Shown piece by piece: positions 36,804 to 45,555 of a stretch of DNA of 64,000 nucleotides (the first letter of the stretch is position 1; every line of letters begins with the position of its first letter). Made by a program: the position numbers and the translations under genes. The notes below the pieces were generated by a model, which was not told the DNA's origin, did no database searches, and saw only the letters and a list, made by a program, of their open reading frames with translations. Source of the stretch: Flavobacterium piscisymbiosum (lineage in GTDB: Bacteria > Bacteroidota > Bacteroidia > Flavobacteriales > Flavobacteriaceae); the NCBI RefSeq assembly GCF_020905295.1, contig NZ_JAJJMM010000001.1, positions 1,054,001-1,118,000 of the forward strand, read 5' to 3'.

Positions 36804-37283
36804 CTAATCTTTTTGTTCTATTCTAAAACCTACGTCTGTAATACCTTCTAACGCCTGAACTCCAGGAATTTTTCCTGATTCTCTAACGGCTTGTTTGATG
36901 TGTACTTTATATTTTCCTTTAAACTTTACATCTTCTTTATAATAAAGTTTACTCTCTTTTATATCAGTAAAACCGTTCCCTAAAAGAGTTCCGTCCGGTT
37001 TTGCCATCTCATATTCTAAAGTATCTACTTTGGTGAAACCGCTTGGCGTTTCGATAGCGACAATTAAAAACAAATTTTTGAATGGATAATTGTTATTGTC
37101 CCTCAAATTTATAAATAAATTGTACTTTTTGGTTGAATCTAAAACTGGCAGATCAAAAGTTACAATACTGTCTTTGTTCCAGGCACTTCCAACAGATTTG
37201 TACTCATCGAATACTCTTTTTTTATCACAAGAAAAAAGTAATATTCCTACCAAAAGAAGAATCGCACTATTTTTTATTCTCAT
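36804..37283 (-). CDS. gldH: Gliding motility lipoprotein GldH
   Basis: 159 residues. The lipobox is LLLVGILLFSC, with Cys near residue 19, then DKKRVFDEYKSVGSAWNKD. The beta-rich body and ending GITDVGFRIEQKD match GldH, one of the lipoproteins needed for flavobacterial gliding and type 9 secretion. Its start overlaps the end of ricT by 17 bases and the PBP gene follows after 13 bases, so the three are one transcript. This gene supports assignment to gliding Bacteroidota. Confidence 0.9.
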   Translation of the reverse strand: MRIKNSAILLLVGILLFSCDKKRVFDEYKSVGSAWNKDSIVTFDLPVLDSTKKYNLFINLRDNNNYPFKNLFLIVAIETPSGFTKVDTLEYEMAKPDGTLLGNGFTDIKESKLYYKEDVKFKGKYKVHIKQAVRESGKIPGVQALEGITDVGFRIEQKD

Positions 37284-38610
37284 TTTTAGTAATAATTATA
37301 GGTTTTCTAGGTTCAGCCGGTTTATTCTCGTTTGAATTGTTAGGTTTATTCGGCTTGTTATTATTCGGTTTGTTTCCTTTGTTTGGGTTATTTCCTTTAT
37401 TTGGATTTCCTCCTGCAGGCTTATTTTGATTTGAAGCTACCTGAGGTTTGTTTGGAGTCGCTACAATCGCTGCTTCGGCATTTGGTTTGCGTTTGCGATT
37501 TGGCTTTTTCTTTCTTTTTGGCTGATCAAAACGAGTTAAACTTTCCTGACCCATTGCATTGTTAAAGTCTTTTTCAGGCTCTGAAACTACTTCTATAGCA
37601 AAATCTTCAAGAGATGAAACTTTATTTTTTTGTTTATTCTCGGCAATAATTTCTTTTACCTGATCAATTTTCAAAACATGCCAGTTTGCAAAATTATTGG
37701 TGTAAGCAAACCACATTAATCCTTTAAAAATATCTTGTTTCTGGCAGATGGCATCTCCTTTTTCAGTCACTAACTTAGTGTCATAATCCGGAAAATCTTT
37801 TAATGCATCCATGTAAGTGTCAAGCTCATAATTTAAGCAACACTTTAATTTTCCGCATTGTCCGGCTAATTTTTGAGGATTTAAAGAAAGTTGTTGGTAA
37901 CGTGCTGCAGATGTATTTACGCTTCTAAAATCTGTTAACCAGGTTGAACAACATAATTCTCTTCCGCAAGAACCAATTCCGCCTAAACGAGCTGCTTCCT
38001 GACGGAAACCTACTTGCTTCATTTCGACTCTTGTACTGAATTCTTTTGCAAAATCTTTAATTAAAAGTCTAAAATCGACCCTGTCATTTGCCGTATAGTA
38101 AAACGTCGCTTTTGATCCGTCTCCCTGAAATTCAATATCAGATATTTTCATTTCAAGTTTATGCTGAATCGCTAATTCACGTGCACGAACTTTCATTGGT
38201 TCTTCACGATCACGCGCTACAGACCAAATGTCAATATCTTTTTGAGAAGCTTTTCGGTAAATTTTAGGTACTTCGTTACTTTCGTGGTTAACACCTTTTT
38301 TCTTCATTTGAATTTTTACCAATTCGCCTGTCAAAGTAACAATACCAATATCGTGTCCTGGCGATGCAACAGTTGCTACAATATCACCAATACTTAAAGT
38401 TAATTTTTCTGAATTTCTAAAAAATTCTTTGCGTCCATTTTTAAAACGAACCTCCACACAATCAAAAATTGCTTCTCCGTTAGACGGGCTCATGTTCGCG
38501 AGCCAGTCAAAAACCGTCAATTTATTGCAGCTATCGGTGCCGCAAGTCCCATTATTTTTACAACCCTTTGGTGCGCCACCATCTGAGGTTGAACAACTTG
38601 TACATGCCAT
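37267..38610 (-). CDS. ricT: PSP1/RicT family protein
   Basis: About 447 residues from MACTSCSTSDGG; ten further codons upstream are possible. The N-terminal Cys-rich tag (CTSCSTSDGGAPKGCKNNGTC) is followed by the PSP1 domain. The Cys motifs GIGSCGRELCCSTWL and QCGKLKCCLNYELDTY correspond to the Fe-S ligands of RicT, part of the Bacillus Y-complex that guides RNA processing. The C-terminal 80 residues are a low-complexity Asn/Pro/Lys tail (repeats of NKPN, NPNKGN). In Bacteroidota it sits with gldH and a PBP gene, as here. Confidence 0.9.
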   Translation of the reverse strand: MACTSCSTSDGGAPKGCKNNGTCGTDSCNKLTVFDWLANMSPSNGEAIFDCVEVRFKNGRKEFFRNSEKLTLSIGDIVATVASPGHDIGIVTLTGELVKIQMKKKGVNHESNEVPKIYRKASQKDIDIWSVARDREEPMKVRARELAIQHKLEMKISDIEFQGDGSKATFYYTANDRVDFRLLIKDFAKEFSTRVEMKQVGFRQEAARLGGIGSCGRELCCSTWLTDFRSVNTSAARYQQLSLNPQKLAGQCGKLKCCLNYELDTYMDALKDFPDYDTKLVTEKGDAICQKQDIFKGLMWFAYTNNFANWHVLKIDQVKEIIAENKQKNKVSSLEDFAIEVVSEPEKDFNNAMGQESLTRFDQPKRKKKPNRKRKPNAEAAIVATPNKPQVASNQNKPAGGNPNKGNNPNKGNKPNNNKPNKPNNSNENKPAEPRKPIIITKNENKK

Positions 38611-38926
38611 AATTATATATGTAGTGTTGCAAAAAAGCAACTTAAGTTCATAAACGTTTGATCGGTAAAGATAGTATTTTTTTTAGTTTGCTTTTTATGG
38701 ATTAATACTAATGCTTCGTTAAATACAAAAGCAAGGAATCTTAAAGGCAAAATAAGCTTTTTTTATAACAGTTTTATACTGAATTTTCAAACCCAAAATT
38801 CTCTAATTCTATTCTTATTAAAGCTTATTCTAAGAATTATTTTTTTTATTCTATTTATTAAAACTAAAAATTTACCTACAGAATATTATATTTACATTTA
38901 GTAAATAGTAATACGATATTATTAAA
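38611..38926. other. AT-rich intergenic region
   Basis: No gene is seen. The last part (about 38865-38915) reads aaaaatttacctacagaata then TATATTTAC. A close relative of this leader precedes the next gene at about 40010-40050, so the two downstream secreted-protein genes probably share promoter type or origin. Confidence 0.5.
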
Positions 38927-39982
38927 ATGAAACAATCAATTCTGATCTTACTTTCTATTTGTTCTTTATTCCCTTGTAAAGCACAAAAACCCGTGACCGC
39001 TAAACAACAAAACAAAAATGAAAATTTCACGATTTATGATCCTAAAGCATCAGACGATTTAAAAAAAACATATCTTCATCAAATAGATAGTATAACTGTA
39101 CCAAGTGACGCTATTTTATGCCCTTGTAATCGAATTGATTTATTACTTGCCAATAATGAACTGAATATAAATTACACTTTAAAAGACCTAAATCTTAAAG
39201 GTTCTATTAAAAATATAACAACAACAACACATCCCAATATAGCCTTACCTAGTATATCTCTACAAAACACCATAGAAGAAAGTCTATTTTCTAAAACCAA
39301 TTTGTTGTTACAAACCAAATCCAGGCAAGTAAAACAAAAACCTAATGATCTTGAGCTTTACAAAAATTTCGTTTTTCAGTACAACGACAAAAACTTGCCT
39401 GCAAAAGTAGATCTTTATCTTTTAGACTCCCTTCAGCCTATTATTCGATTAACCCATGTTTACGACTATAACGACACATTACTTAAAATGATTTTAATGA
39501 ATCTCAATGAAAAAACAAATTCAACAGGTTCAGAAATAAATTTTAAATGCTGGCAGCAAAATGGAAACTATTTAATACTCCAAAATATCTTTAATCCACA
39601 AAAAAATAAAGAACAAATCCTTTTTGTTTATAATGTTGACAACAATCTAATAAGAAAAGAGAAAAATTATATCGATAGATATAAAGATCAGCAACACACC
39701 ATAATAAAATATTTTTATGATGAAAAGAAAAGACTTACTAAACAATCTTATGCAAGTAATAATGAAAAAGAAAGCAGTTTTGTCACTATAAAAAATGATG
39801 CTTATGGAAATATAATAAAAGAACTTTGGGAAAATGGCGATTACAATGAATACCAATATAAGTATGATGCAAAAGGAAACTGGATCTGGAAACAAAAAAC
39901 AGTTTATGAAAAAAATATCTTTAACCAAAAAATAGAACTTTCATCTAAAACAACTTTTGAAAATCAAATAGAGTATTACTAA
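38927..39982 (+). CDS. Secreted protein with C-terminal YD-repeat-like strands
   Basis: 351 residues, signal peptide ending near FPCKAQ. The middle has no recognised domain. The last 110 residues contain RHS/YD-like beta-hairpins (IIKYFYDEKKRLTKQSYAS, IKNDAYGNIIKELWENGDYNEYQYKYDAKGNWIWK). There is no toxin domain and no RHS core cage, so this is not a full Rhs protein. It opens a run of secreted and ankyrin proteins. Function unknown. Confidence 0.7.
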   Translation: MKQSILILLSICSLFPCKAQKPVTAKQQNKNENFTIYDPKASDDLKKTYLHQIDSITVPSDAILCPCNRIDLLLANNELNINYTLKDLNLKGSIKNITTTTHPNIALPSISLQNTIEESLFSKTNLLLQTKSRQVKQKPNDLELYKNFVFQYNDKNLPAKVDLYLLDSLQPIIRLTHVYDYNDTLLKMILMNLNEKTNSTGSEINFKCWQQNGNYLILQNIFNPQKNKEQILFVYNVDNNLIRKEKNYIDRYKDQQHTIIKYFYDEKKRLTKQSYASNNEKESSFVTIKNDAYGNIIKELWENGDYNEYQYKYDAKGNWIWKQKTVYEKNIFNQKIELSSKTTFENQIEYY

Positions 39983-40063
39983 CTTCTAAGATAATTTTAA
40001 AGACTTCTAAAAACTAAAAAATTACTTACAAAACAGTATATTTACATCTTTAGTAGCGATCTA

Positions 40064-40768
40064 ATGAAATTTTCATATCTGTTTTTTTTATTTATTTTCA
40101 ACTTTACTTTTTCACAAACTGAAATTGATTCTTCTTTTCATCTTGCTTTCAAAGTGAATTTCCCTCCAGCTTCATTAAGTATTGAGGATATTGATTTTAC
40201 TAAAGAAAAACCTGAATGTGAATTTGAATTGAAAGGAAAAATTCCATTAAAATATTCTTTTCGTTTACAAAATGACTCGATAGCATCTCTTTATCAATTC
40301 AAAAACAACAATTTGCAATTTCAGGAAAACCTGGATTTTCAACCTTTTATGTGGCACTTTGATAACGATGTGCTTATTTCAAATTTTAAAATAATTGATT
40401 TTGATAATGACGGAGATGAAGATCTTTTGTGTTGGGTATTTTCTAATGTAAATGGAAATCAGTGGACTGTAATTTTTATTAATGATCAAAAGCAACAAAA
40501 ACTTGTCAGATTATTGAATACAGTCGAAAAAACGGATATCTGGTCAAAACCTGAATTTGACAAAGCAACCCAAACTATTAATACAGAATTGTACGGAAGT
40601 GCTTTTGGAGTTTCTGAAGAAAGCAATTATTATTTAAAACCCGATCTTACTATTATACCAATAAAAAAGCATTTTCAGGACCGAACAGGTAAGCGAATGT
40701 ATGATTATGAATATGTGGGGAAAAATGGAAAATGGAAATTAAAGTCTAAAACTAAAGAAAAGCAATAA
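40064..40768 (+). CDS. Secreted protein with an FG-GAP/EF-hand-like calcium loop
   Basis: 234 residues with a signal peptide (FIFNFTFSQ). The segment FKIIDFDNDGDEDLLCWVF is a DxDxDG calcium-binding loop as in FG-GAP/VCBS repeats. The remainder is beta-rich without a known family. Its leader resembles that of the preceding gene. It probably lies in the periplasm or on the surface. Confidence 0.7.
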   Translation: MKFSYLFFLFIFNFTFSQTEIDSSFHLAFKVNFPPASLSIEDIDFTKEKPECEFELKGKIPLKYSFRLQNDSIASLYQFKNNNLQFQENLDFQPFMWHFDNDVLISNFKIIDFDNDGDEDLLCWVFSNVNGNQWTVIFINDQKQQKLVRLLNTVEKTDIWSKPEFDKATQTINTELYGSAFGVSEESNYYLKPDLTIIPIKKHFQDRTGKRMYDYEYVGKNGKWKLKSKTKEKQ

Positions 40769-40800
40769 ACCAAAACTTAATAAATCACTACCTAAAATTC

Positions 40801-41553
40801 ATGAATAAATATATACTCTATTTAGCAACAGCTTTACTATTACTAAACACAAGTTGTAAAGATCCTAAAGACAAGAAAGAACCGGCAGAAATTCAGGAAT
40901 CCTTAAATAGTGTTGAAGAAGTTCCTGAAGATGAAACTTCAGCAGTTGAAAAAGGAAAAAAACCGGAAGATTTTCTACCCAAAGGTTACGTTATTTTTGA
41001 GAAAACTTTTGGCGATTTAAATAAAGACGACCTGGAAGATTGCGCTCTTATCATTAAAGGAACAGATAAAAGTAAGTTTGTGAAAGATGAAAGCCGCGGC
41101 GAATTAGATCGTAACCGAAGAGGGATTATTGTTCTGTTAAAAAACAATGACGGTTATGAATTAGCGGTTAAAAATTATGAATGCCTTTCTTCTGAAAACG
41201 AAGATGGCGGCATTTATTATTCTCCTGAATTAACTGTAGAAATAACAAAAGGAAAACTTTTTGTTTCCTACGCACACGGAAGATACGGATATTGGAGCTA
41301 TACTTTTAGACTCCAAAATTCAGATCTTGAGCTTATTGGCTATGACAGAAGTAATAATAACGGACCTATAGTGAACAACGATGTAAGCATAAATTACTTG
41401 ACCTCAACAATGATAAGAAACGAAAACACAAACGAGGATGCAGATAGCGGTGAAGAAATATTTAAGAAAACAGTGACCAAGATTAGAAAAAACAAGCTGC
41501 TTAAATTATCTGAAATTGAAGATTTTGATGAACTTAGGCTTTTTGAAGAATAG
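40801..41553 (+). CDS. Lipoprotein with calcium-loop-like motif (parent of the fragment at 45104)
   Basis: 250 residues. The lipobox is LATALLLLNTSC, then KDPKDKKEPAEIQ and an acidic linker. The core has FGDLNKDDLEDCALIIKG (a DxNxDD-type loop, as in FG-GAP-like proteins), then LLKNNDGYELAVKNYECLSSE and AHGRYGYWSYTFRLQNSDLEL. Its C-terminal 140 residues are matched by the truncated frame at 45104-45526, so it is one end of an old tandem duplication. Function unknown. Confidence 0.75.
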   Translation: MNKYILYLATALLLLNTSCKDPKDKKEPAEIQESLNSVEEVPEDETSAVEKGKKPEDFLPKGYVIFEKTFGDLNKDDLEDCALIIKGTDKSKFVKDESRGELDRNRRGIIVLLKNNDGYELAVKNYECLSSENEDGGIYYSPELTVEITKGKLFVSYAHGRYGYWSYTFRLQNSDLELIGYDRSNNNGPIVNNDVSINYLTSTMIRNENTNEDADSGEEIFKKTVTKIRKNKLLKLSEIEDFDELRLFEE

Positions 41554-41749
41554 CCTATTAATTGCACTTTAATCTCACCGTAAAAATTGCCTGTTTTTAT
41601 GTTTTATGATGTAAAAAGACTTTTTTAATTTTTATCTTGAAATATATTTCTCAATTTTATGTTTTATCTTACAACATAGTTTGTGAAGTCAACTGTTATA
41701 AATCCTGGCTTCATCAAAACATAATTTTTCATTTAAAATACCACTTCAA

Positions 41750-42928
41750 ATGCAAACACAAAACCAGATTGAAAATTTCCTTTTTCAGGGAAAATTTGAC
41801 GAGGCAAGAGAATCTCTAAATAACGGCGAAATTTTTAACGATCAATATCTTAAAAACAATTTTTCTCAAATCACAGCCAAAATTATTGAAGCCAAAGAAA
41901 TTGATTTCATTGAAAAATTAATTAAAGCAGGTTTTATTGAAACCGACATCTATGAATTAGATAGTTTTGACAAATCTATTTTTAATTCTTTAACCCGATT
42001 AAAAGATGACGACGAATCGATTGCTTTTTTCAAAGAATTGATGTCAAAAATGGAAAACATTAATGATGAAATAAGTGACAAAACGTTGCTTGGTTATTTT
42101 CTTGAAAAAAATACATCTCCAAAAATCATTAAAACTCTGATTGATGATTTTGGGGCGAATGTTCAATATAAAAATAACGCAGGAGAAAATTTCATCTATA
42201 CCATTTTAAACACTTATGGTCTTGAAACAGATAAAGTAAAAGAATACATAGCCATTCTTCTGGATAATGGTATCGACATTAACGAAAAAAACATTATTGG
42301 TACAACTCCGTTAATCTGTGCTATTAAAAGAAACAAAAAAGATTTTATTCCCTTTCTACTCGAAAATGGAGCGGATGCCAACGAAACAGACAACCTCAAC
42401 AATACCGCTTTTTATTACGCTGTTGCCGAGCAGTTTTCTTTTGATATGTATGATGCATTAGCGACAGTTTCTTCGCCTGATTTTAACATTGTAAACAAAG
42501 ACGGGCGTACTTTATTGACTCATTTCATCAGTTCTGTTTCGGGCTCGCCAAGCGATATTACCTTTTTGGAAAGATTATTAGCTGATGGTGCCGATGTAAA
42601 TTTCTGCGCTCAATATTACGGTCAGCCAAAATCTGGAATTGACTTTATCGTAGAAAAGAAGTCTGACATTTTAAAATCAGTTTTAGAGAATGTTTCTTTA
42701 GATGTGAACGAACAAGACAATCACGGAAATACCATTTTGCATAAAGTGTGTGCCTACAATGTTAATTACGATGCTGAAATGGCGAAAGAAACCTACAGAA
42801 AAGTAAAATTATTACTGGATCAAGGTGCTGACATTTCGATCTCTAATGACAAAGATGAAACGGCTTTAATCCTCGCATCTGGGGATAATTTGAAAATTAA
42901 AACGGTCGAACTTTTAATGAAACAGTAA
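41750..42928 (+). CDS. Ankyrin repeat protein
   Basis: 392 residues without signal peptide or membrane segment. The N-terminal 100 residues are helical. Ankyrin repeats follow, for example AGENFIYTILNTYGLETDKVKE, GTTPLICAIKRNKKDFIPFLLENGADAN, GNTILHKVCAYN and LLDQGADISISNDKDETALILAS. Ankyrins bind protein partners. The next gene, 28 bases on, encodes another ankyrin protein, so they probably work together. No catalytic domain. Confidence 0.85.
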   Translation: MQTQNQIENFLFQGKFDEARESLNNGEIFNDQYLKNNFSQITAKIIEAKEIDFIEKLIKAGFIETDIYELDSFDKSIFNSLTRLKDDDESIAFFKELMSKMENINDEISDKTLLGYFLEKNTSPKIIKTLIDDFGANVQYKNNAGENFIYTILNTYGLETDKVKEYIAILLDNGIDINEKNIIGTTPLICAIKRNKKDFIPFLLENGADANETDNLNNTAFYYAVAEQFSFDMYDALATVSSPDFNIVNKDGRTLLTHFISSVSGSPSDITFLERLLADGADVNFCAQYYGQPKSGIDFIVEKKSDILKSVLENVSLDVNEQDNHGNTILHKVCAYNVNYDAEMAKETYRKVKLLLDQGADISISNDKDETALILASGDNLKIKTVELLMKQ

Positions 42929-42956
42929 GAACAATCATTTATTTAAAAACAAATAT

Positions 42957-44300
42957 ATGTCAATGTCATTTATAATTGCCTGTGAAAACGGCAACAGAAA
43001 AATAGCCGAATTGCTGCTTCAAAATAAAGAAGCAGATGTAAAATATACAGACGAAGGAGGAAGAACTGCATTACATTATGCCGCACACAGAGGTTATTTG
43101 GATATTGTAAAAATACTAACCGAAGATGGAGCTGATATTAATTATGAAGATCATCAAGGAGAAACGCCTTTATTTTTTGCTTGTCTTCAAAAACAAAAAC
43201 AAACTGCATTGTATCTTTTAGAAAATGGTGCCGAAATTACCACAAATGATAAATTAGGAAACAGCCTTTTACATTTGGTAGCCCAGACCGCTCAAACTGA
43301 AATTGCAACAAAGTTGCTCGAAGCAGGAATTGATGTTAATTTACTGAATAATAATGGCGAATCGCCGCTTTTACTTGCTTCAACAAAATTGAATCGGGAA
43401 ATTATTCAGTTGCTTTTAGACAAAGGAGCCGATATTAATGTTACAGATAAACAAGGAAACACACCACTTCTTCATGCTTGTTACACCAAATCGATTCCAG
43501 TTGTTACTTTACTTTTGGACAATGGTGCAGCTATAAATCATGTAAATCATTCCGGAGAAAATGCTCTTTTGATTGCATGCTACGAAACCAACAGAATGCT
43601 TGCTAAACTTTTAGTAGAAAGAGGTGCTGATGTATTCACATCCAACAATAACGGCTATTCTCCTATTTGGTACGCTTGCGCGAATAATCAAAAGGAAATT
43701 GTCTCTTTATTTCTAGAAAATGGAGTTGACGTTAACTACAGTAAACCTTTGGCCAGCGACACTTCGTCTATGAATGATTATCTTGATTGGATTGTTAGCG
43801 CTACAAATATTGCTAATGAATCTAGTTTTACACTTAACAGCAGTTATACTTATGGCGGAGAAAGCCTTCTACATGTTGCTACAAAAAAAGGCAATTTAAG
43901 CATGGTAAAATTGTTAATCGAAGCCGGTGCAAATATCAACATTCAAGATGAATCCGGGAACACGCCTTTGCATTACAGTGCTGCAAACGGAAAGAAAGAT
44001 GTTGTTAAATATTTACTTGAAAATAAGGCCGACGCTTCTATCGTAAATGTAAAAGAGCAAAAGGCAATTGATTATTCAAATGTAAAAGGCTTTAATGAAA
44101 TTACAGAATTGATTTTGAAATATGCTCCATCCGGAACCATAGTAACTCCAATTTATAAAGAAGAACCACAAAAAACAGATTCAGTAAATTCTATCGAAGG
44201 AAAGAAAAAGGCATTATTAGATTTGAAAGAACTTTTGGATGCGGGAATTTTAACTTCTGAAGAATTTGACGCCGAGAAAAGTAAAATTTTAAAAGGATAA
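42957..44300 (+). CDS. Ankyrin repeat protein with C-terminal SHOCT-like domain
   Basis: 447 residues, cytoplasmic by sequence. About ten consecutive ankyrin repeats span residues 1-390, with consensus units such as GRTALHYAAHRGYLDIVKIL, GNTPLLHACYTKSIPVVTLL and GNTPLHYSAANGKKDVVKYL. One longer insert lies near residues 265-300. The last 32 residues (KKALLDLKELLDAGILTSEE) form a SHOCT-type helical pair, often an oligomerisation module. It is co-directional with the preceding ankyrin gene and the lipoprotein gene 20 bases downstream. Confidence 0.87.
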   Translation: MSMSFIIACENGNRKIAELLLQNKEADVKYTDEGGRTALHYAAHRGYLDIVKILTEDGADINYEDHQGETPLFFACLQKQKQTALYLLENGAEITTNDKLGNSLLHLVAQTAQTEIATKLLEAGIDVNLLNNNGESPLLLASTKLNREIIQLLLDKGADINVTDKQGNTPLLHACYTKSIPVVTLLLDNGAAINHVNHSGENALLIACYETNRMLAKLLVERGADVFTSNNNGYSPIWYACANNQKEIVSLFLENGVDVNYSKPLASDTSSMNDYLDWIVSATNIANESSFTLNSSYTYGGESLLHVATKKGNLSMVKLLIEAGANINIQDESGNTPLHYSAANGKKDVVKYLLENKADASIVNVKEQKAIDYSNVKGFNEITELILKYAPSGTIVTPIYKEEPQKTDSVNSIEGKKKALLDLKELLDAGILTSEEFDAEKSKILKG

Positions 44301-44320
44301 ATAACAAACAAACTTAAAAA

Positions 44321-44860
44321 ATGAAAAAGACATTAAATAATTCCATCATATTAGTATTAATCGTTACAAGTCTATTTTTAACCTCTTGTACAAACCTTTC
44401 TCCAGAAAAAACTTTTGAAGTAGCCGCGCTAAATTCGAATTTATTATCCCGTTTTGGAAGTAAGGATATTAATTTTAAGTTAGAATCTGAACCACAGATT
44501 TATGATGAAACTCAAAAAAAAATGATTCCATCTTCATATTACGATTATTTTAAATTTGATATTACCAATTTAGAAACTCAATTTAAAAAAATTAAAGAAG
44601 TAAAGGAAGATGATGACAATCGGGAACTTCTTCAGGCATCAAAAGATTTATTTTCTTATGCAATTACTAAAGAAAAAGAAGGCTATCTGCCAATTGCCAA
44701 AATGAAGGATGAAAAAGCTTCACCTGAACAAATAGAAAAAGCAATTGCAGATTTTGACGCCTCAACTCAAAGCGAAATTGATAATAAGTTTACAAAATTG
44801 ATGAATGTCGCAAAAGCATATGTCGCAAAGCATAACATCAATGCTAAAATCGGCATTTAA
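44321..44860 (+). CDS. Hypothetical lipoprotein
   Basis: 179 residues. The lipobox is LIVTSLFLTSC, then TNLSPEKTFEVAALN. The mature part is mostly helical and charged (FKKIKEVKEDDDNRELLQASKDLF). It follows the SHOCT-ankyrin gene by 20 bases and is closed by a strong hairpin. No family recognised. Confidence 0.72.
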   Translation: MKKTLNNSIILVLIVTSLFLTSCTNLSPEKTFEVAALNSNLLSRFGSKDINFKLESEPQIYDETQKKMIPSSYYDYFKFDITNLETQFKKIKEVKEDDDNRELLQASKDLFSYAITKEKEGYLPIAKMKDEKASPEQIEKAIADFDASTQSEIDNKFTKLMNVAKAYVAKHNINAKIGI

Positions 44861-44879
44861 TAAGAAAGTTTCAAAGACA

Positions 44880-44922
44880 AAACAATCCCTATTTTGTAAT
44901 AATGCAAAATAGGGATTGTTTT
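44880..44922. terminator. Terminator hairpin
   Basis: AACAATCCCTATTTTG and CAAAATAGGGATTGTT form a near-perfect 16-bp stem with T residues after it. It closes the ankyrin/lipoprotein transcript. Confidence 0.9.
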
Positions 44923-44927
44923 TAATC

Positions 44928-45102
44928 CTAAGTCTCCTTAACCGCAATAATCTTAACCGGACAAGCCTTCGTTGCCAATTCAAAACTTTCAACAATCGTA
45001 TGATTAGGCGATTTTAAAGTAAAAAATCCTTTTGCATCTTTCAAATGAATCAACACCGATTTACCATCTTTTTTAGACATTTGAAAATGTACCGGATTCA
45101 TT
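44928..45102 (-). pseudogene. Truncated duplicate of the ferredoxin gene
   Basis: On the minus strand this reads the last 57 or so codons of a ferredoxin nearly identical to the gene at 46661-46891 (MSKKDGKSVLIHLKDAKGFF, then FELATKACPVKIIAVKET). The N-terminal part with the first three cluster Cys (CIGCNYC) is missing. Homology stops at about 45102, where lipoprotein-gene sequence begins on the other strand. It cannot make a functional protein. Confidence 0.88.
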
Positions 45103-45103
45103 A

Positions 45104-45526
45104 CTTATTCTGTTAAACAAAGGCGACGGTTACGAACTGGCTGTTAAAAATGACAACTGTTTTTCTTCTGAGAATGAAGATGGTGGAGTTTATTTTGCAC
45201 CAGACCTAAGCGTTGAAATAATCAAGGGGAAACTTTTTATACATTATGCCCATGGAAGATACGGATATTGGAGATATATGTTTAGTCTTCAAAATTCAGA
45301 TCTTGAACTTATTGGCTACGATTCAAGTAGTAATCACGGACCTACAGTGCTTACTGAAACGAGTATAAATTTCTTAACCAGAAGAAAAATAGTAAATGAA
45401 AACACAAACCCGAATATCGATGAACCTGAGATATTTGAAAAGAAGGAAACAAAAATCAATAAAACAAAACTCCTTAAATTATCTGAAATAAAAGATTTTG
45501 ATCAGCTTGAAGTTTCAGAAGAATAA
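45104..45526 (+). pseudogene. 5'-truncated duplicate of the lipoprotein gene at 40801
   Basis: An open frame from 45104 encodes about 140 residues (LLNKGDGYELAVKNDNCFSS, then AHGRYGYWRYMFSLQNSDLEL) homologous to the C-terminal part of the 40801-41553 product. The signal peptide and N-terminal half are missing, and upstream DNA is ferredoxin-derived. A short product from the internal Met at 45278 is possible but unlikely to be functional. Confidence 0.85.
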
Positions 45527-45555
45527 ATATAAATCGTTTATACAATATACCAAAT

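Noticed and set aside
38927..39982. Rhs/YD polymorphic toxin
   Set aside because: Only a few YD-like strands are present. There is no Rhs core or C-terminal toxin domain, and no immunity gene can be identified.
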